Shown in pieces: positions 6,221 through 7,325 of a stretch of 7,325 bases of DNA. Made by a program: the position numbers and the translations under genes. Origin of the DNA: an uncultured Aquimarina sp. (GTDB taxonomy: Bacteria; Bacteroidota; Bacteroidia; Flavobacteriales; Flavobacteriaceae); assembly GCA_937958735.1 (NCBI GenBank), contig CALGNG010000092.1, forward strand, positions 1 through 7,325, written 5' to 3'. Position 1 is the first letter of the stretch. Each line of letters opens with the position of its first letter. The notes below the pieces were generated by a model. The model saw only the letters and a program-made list of their open reading frames with translations. It did not search any database and was not told the origin of the DNA.

Positions 6221-7243
6221 ATGGCATTAGACAACATAAGATTAGAGGTAATGAAGCAATTGGAGCGTAAAGTAGATGGCTTCATCGATCAATTTTTAGT
6301 GCCTATAGATAAAGTATGGCAGCCAACAGATTTTCTTCCAGATTCTCAAAATCCAGACACTTTTTTTGATGAGGTTAAGGAGCTTAGAGAGCTAGCCAAA
6401 GAATTACCATACGATTTTTGGGTTGTTTTAGTAGGAGATACTATTACCGAAGAAGCTTTACCTACTTACGAATCTTGGCTAATGGATGTTGTGGGTATAG
6501 ATCAACACGAAAAAGATAGTGAGTTTGGTGCAGAAGGAGGAGGTAATGGATGGTCCAAATGGGTGCGTTACTGGACAGGAGAAGAAAACAGACACGGAGA
6601 TGTGCTAAATAAATATTTGTATTTATCTGGACGTGTTAATATGGTAGAAATAGAGCGCACAACACAACATCTTATTTCCGATGGTTTTGATATTGGTACA
6701 GATAGGGATCCTTATAAAAACTTTGTATACACTAGTTTTCAAGAATTAGCCACTAATATTTCTCATAATCGTGTTGCCAAATTAGCAAGAGGATATTCCA
6801 ATAAATCGTTATCTAAAATGTGTAAAATTATTGCAGGAGACGAAATGCGCCACTTTAATGCATACAGTACTTTTGTGGACGAAATTTTTAAATTGGATCC
6901 AAGCGAAATGATGATTGCTTTTTCGGAAATGATGAAAAGTAAAATTATTATGCCAGCCCATTTTTTACGTGAAACAGGACAGGCAATTGGAGCGAAGTTC
7001 GACGAATTTTCAGTATCGGCACAAAAAATAGGAGTGTATACATCTCAAGATTATATTGACATAATGCAACGTTTAATCGTAAAATGGGATATCGCAAACG
7101 TAAACGACCTTAACGATAAAGCAGAAAAAGCACGTGATTTTGTAATGAAATTACCTGCCAGAATGCAGAGAATCAGTGAAAGGATAGTCATTCCAGAAGA
7201 GGTTTTTGAGTTTAAATGGGTGCAACCGGCATTGATTAAATAA
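6221..7243 (+). CDS. soluble acyl-[acyl-carrier-protein] desaturase (ferritin-like di-iron)
   Basis: This 340-residue enzyme inserts a cis double bond into a saturated acyl chain carried on ACP, using O2 and reduced ferredoxin, in the cytoplasm. The di-iron ligands of the plant stearoyl-ACP desaturase fold are present. They are E77/E78 in I-T-E-E-A-L-P-T-Y, E122-x-x-H125 in E-E-N-R-H-G-D, E175 in S-F-Q-E-L-A-T, and E208-x-x-H211 in G-D-E-M-R-H. No transmembrane segment is seen, which separates it from membrane fatty-acid desaturases. The length is close to mycobacterial and plant relatives. The position of the new double bond cannot be told from this sequence. The gene follows plsC by 5 bp and precedes an HD-domain gene by 13 bp. 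Because O2 is a substrate, it fits an aerobe. Confidence 0.92.
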   Translation: MALDNIRLEVMKQLERKVDGFIDQFLVPIDKVWQPTDFLPDSQNPDTFFDEVKELRELAKELPYDFWVVLVGDTITEEALPTYESWLMDVVGIDQHEKDSEFGAEGGGNGWSKWVRYWTGEENRHGDVLNKYLYLSGRVNMVEIERTTQHLISDGFDIGTDRDPYKNFVYTSFQELATNISHNRVAKLARGYSNKSLSKMCKIIAGDEMRHFNAYSTFVDEIFKLDPSEMMIAFSEMMKSKIIMPAHFLRETGQAIGAKFDEFSVSAQKIGVYTSQDYIDIMQRLIVKWDIANVNDLNDKAEKARDFVMKLPARMQRISERIVIPEEVFEFKWVQPALIK

Positions 7244-7256
7244 ATAGTACATACAT

Positions 7257-7325
7257 ATGACTGAAGATCAGATCATAAGTAAGACTGTAGATTTTGTAAA
7301 GGATACTCTAAAAGGAGCTGAAGGC
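7257..7325 (+). CDS. probable HD-domain phosphohydrolase, N-terminal fragment
   Basis: Only 23 codons lie in the window. They begin M-T-E-D-Q-I-I-S-K-T-V-D-F-V-K-D and end T-L-K-G-A-E-G. This start, with an amphipathic first helix and a terminal A-E-G, is like the opening of Bacteroidota HD-domain proteins, in which G-H-D-W-W-H usually follows. The metal-binding His/Asp residues would lie outside the window, so the assignment rests on the first helix alone. The start is the ATG at 7257, 13 bp after the desaturase stop, consistent with the same operon. No Shine-Dalgarno is visible. Confidence 0.5.
   Translation, partial: MTEDQIISKTVDFVKDTLKGAEG

Overview
The window looks like a stretch of a Bacteroidota chromosome, most likely a marine-type Flavobacteriaceae. 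The evidence is the AT-rich DNA, the near absence of Shine-Dalgarno sequences, a TAnnTTTG-type -7 promoter element ahead of the bacilliredoxin gene, signal peptides ending in S-x-G-Q or S-Q, lipoprotein signals, and family matches typical of that group. The genus cannot be told from this sequence.

Region 1 (1-1894) is very AT-rich and accessory in character. A small exported beta-barrel-like protein (70-570) overlaps by one base, in a TAATG junction, a predicted SGNH/sialate-O-acetylesterase-like lipoprotein (570-1364). About 530 bases without an intact gene follow (1365-1894). Region 2 (1895-3251) holds a Rid-family protein that lacks the usual catalytic arginine. Facing it is a predicted lipoprotein alpha/beta hydrolase with an aspartate nucleophile. 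The two genes share a perfect 15-bp hairpin, probably a bidirectional terminator. Region 3 (3369-4802) holds a secreted protein with a surface/tail-like N-terminal repeat and an unrecognised C-terminal domain. It converges, with 9 bp between stop codons, on a DjlA-like membrane co-chaperone (membrane segment, TerB-like domain, C-terminal J domain).

Region 4 (4903-7325) is core-like and less AT-rich. A bacilliredoxin (BrxA/BrxB family, CGC active site) is transcribed from a promoter that leaves almost no leader and is closed by a 39-bp palindrome. Next come a PlsC-type acyltransferase and a soluble acyl-ACP desaturase 5 bp apart, then the start of a probable HD-domain hydrolase 13 bp further on. 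The acyltransferase-desaturase pair suggests coordinated control of membrane phospholipid unsaturation.

I see no mobile element, CRISPR array, tRNA, rRNA or riboswitch, and no compelling undescribed multi-gene system. The least explained pieces are the 70-1364 gene pair, the 1365-1894 gap and the C-terminal domain of the 3369-4037 protein.
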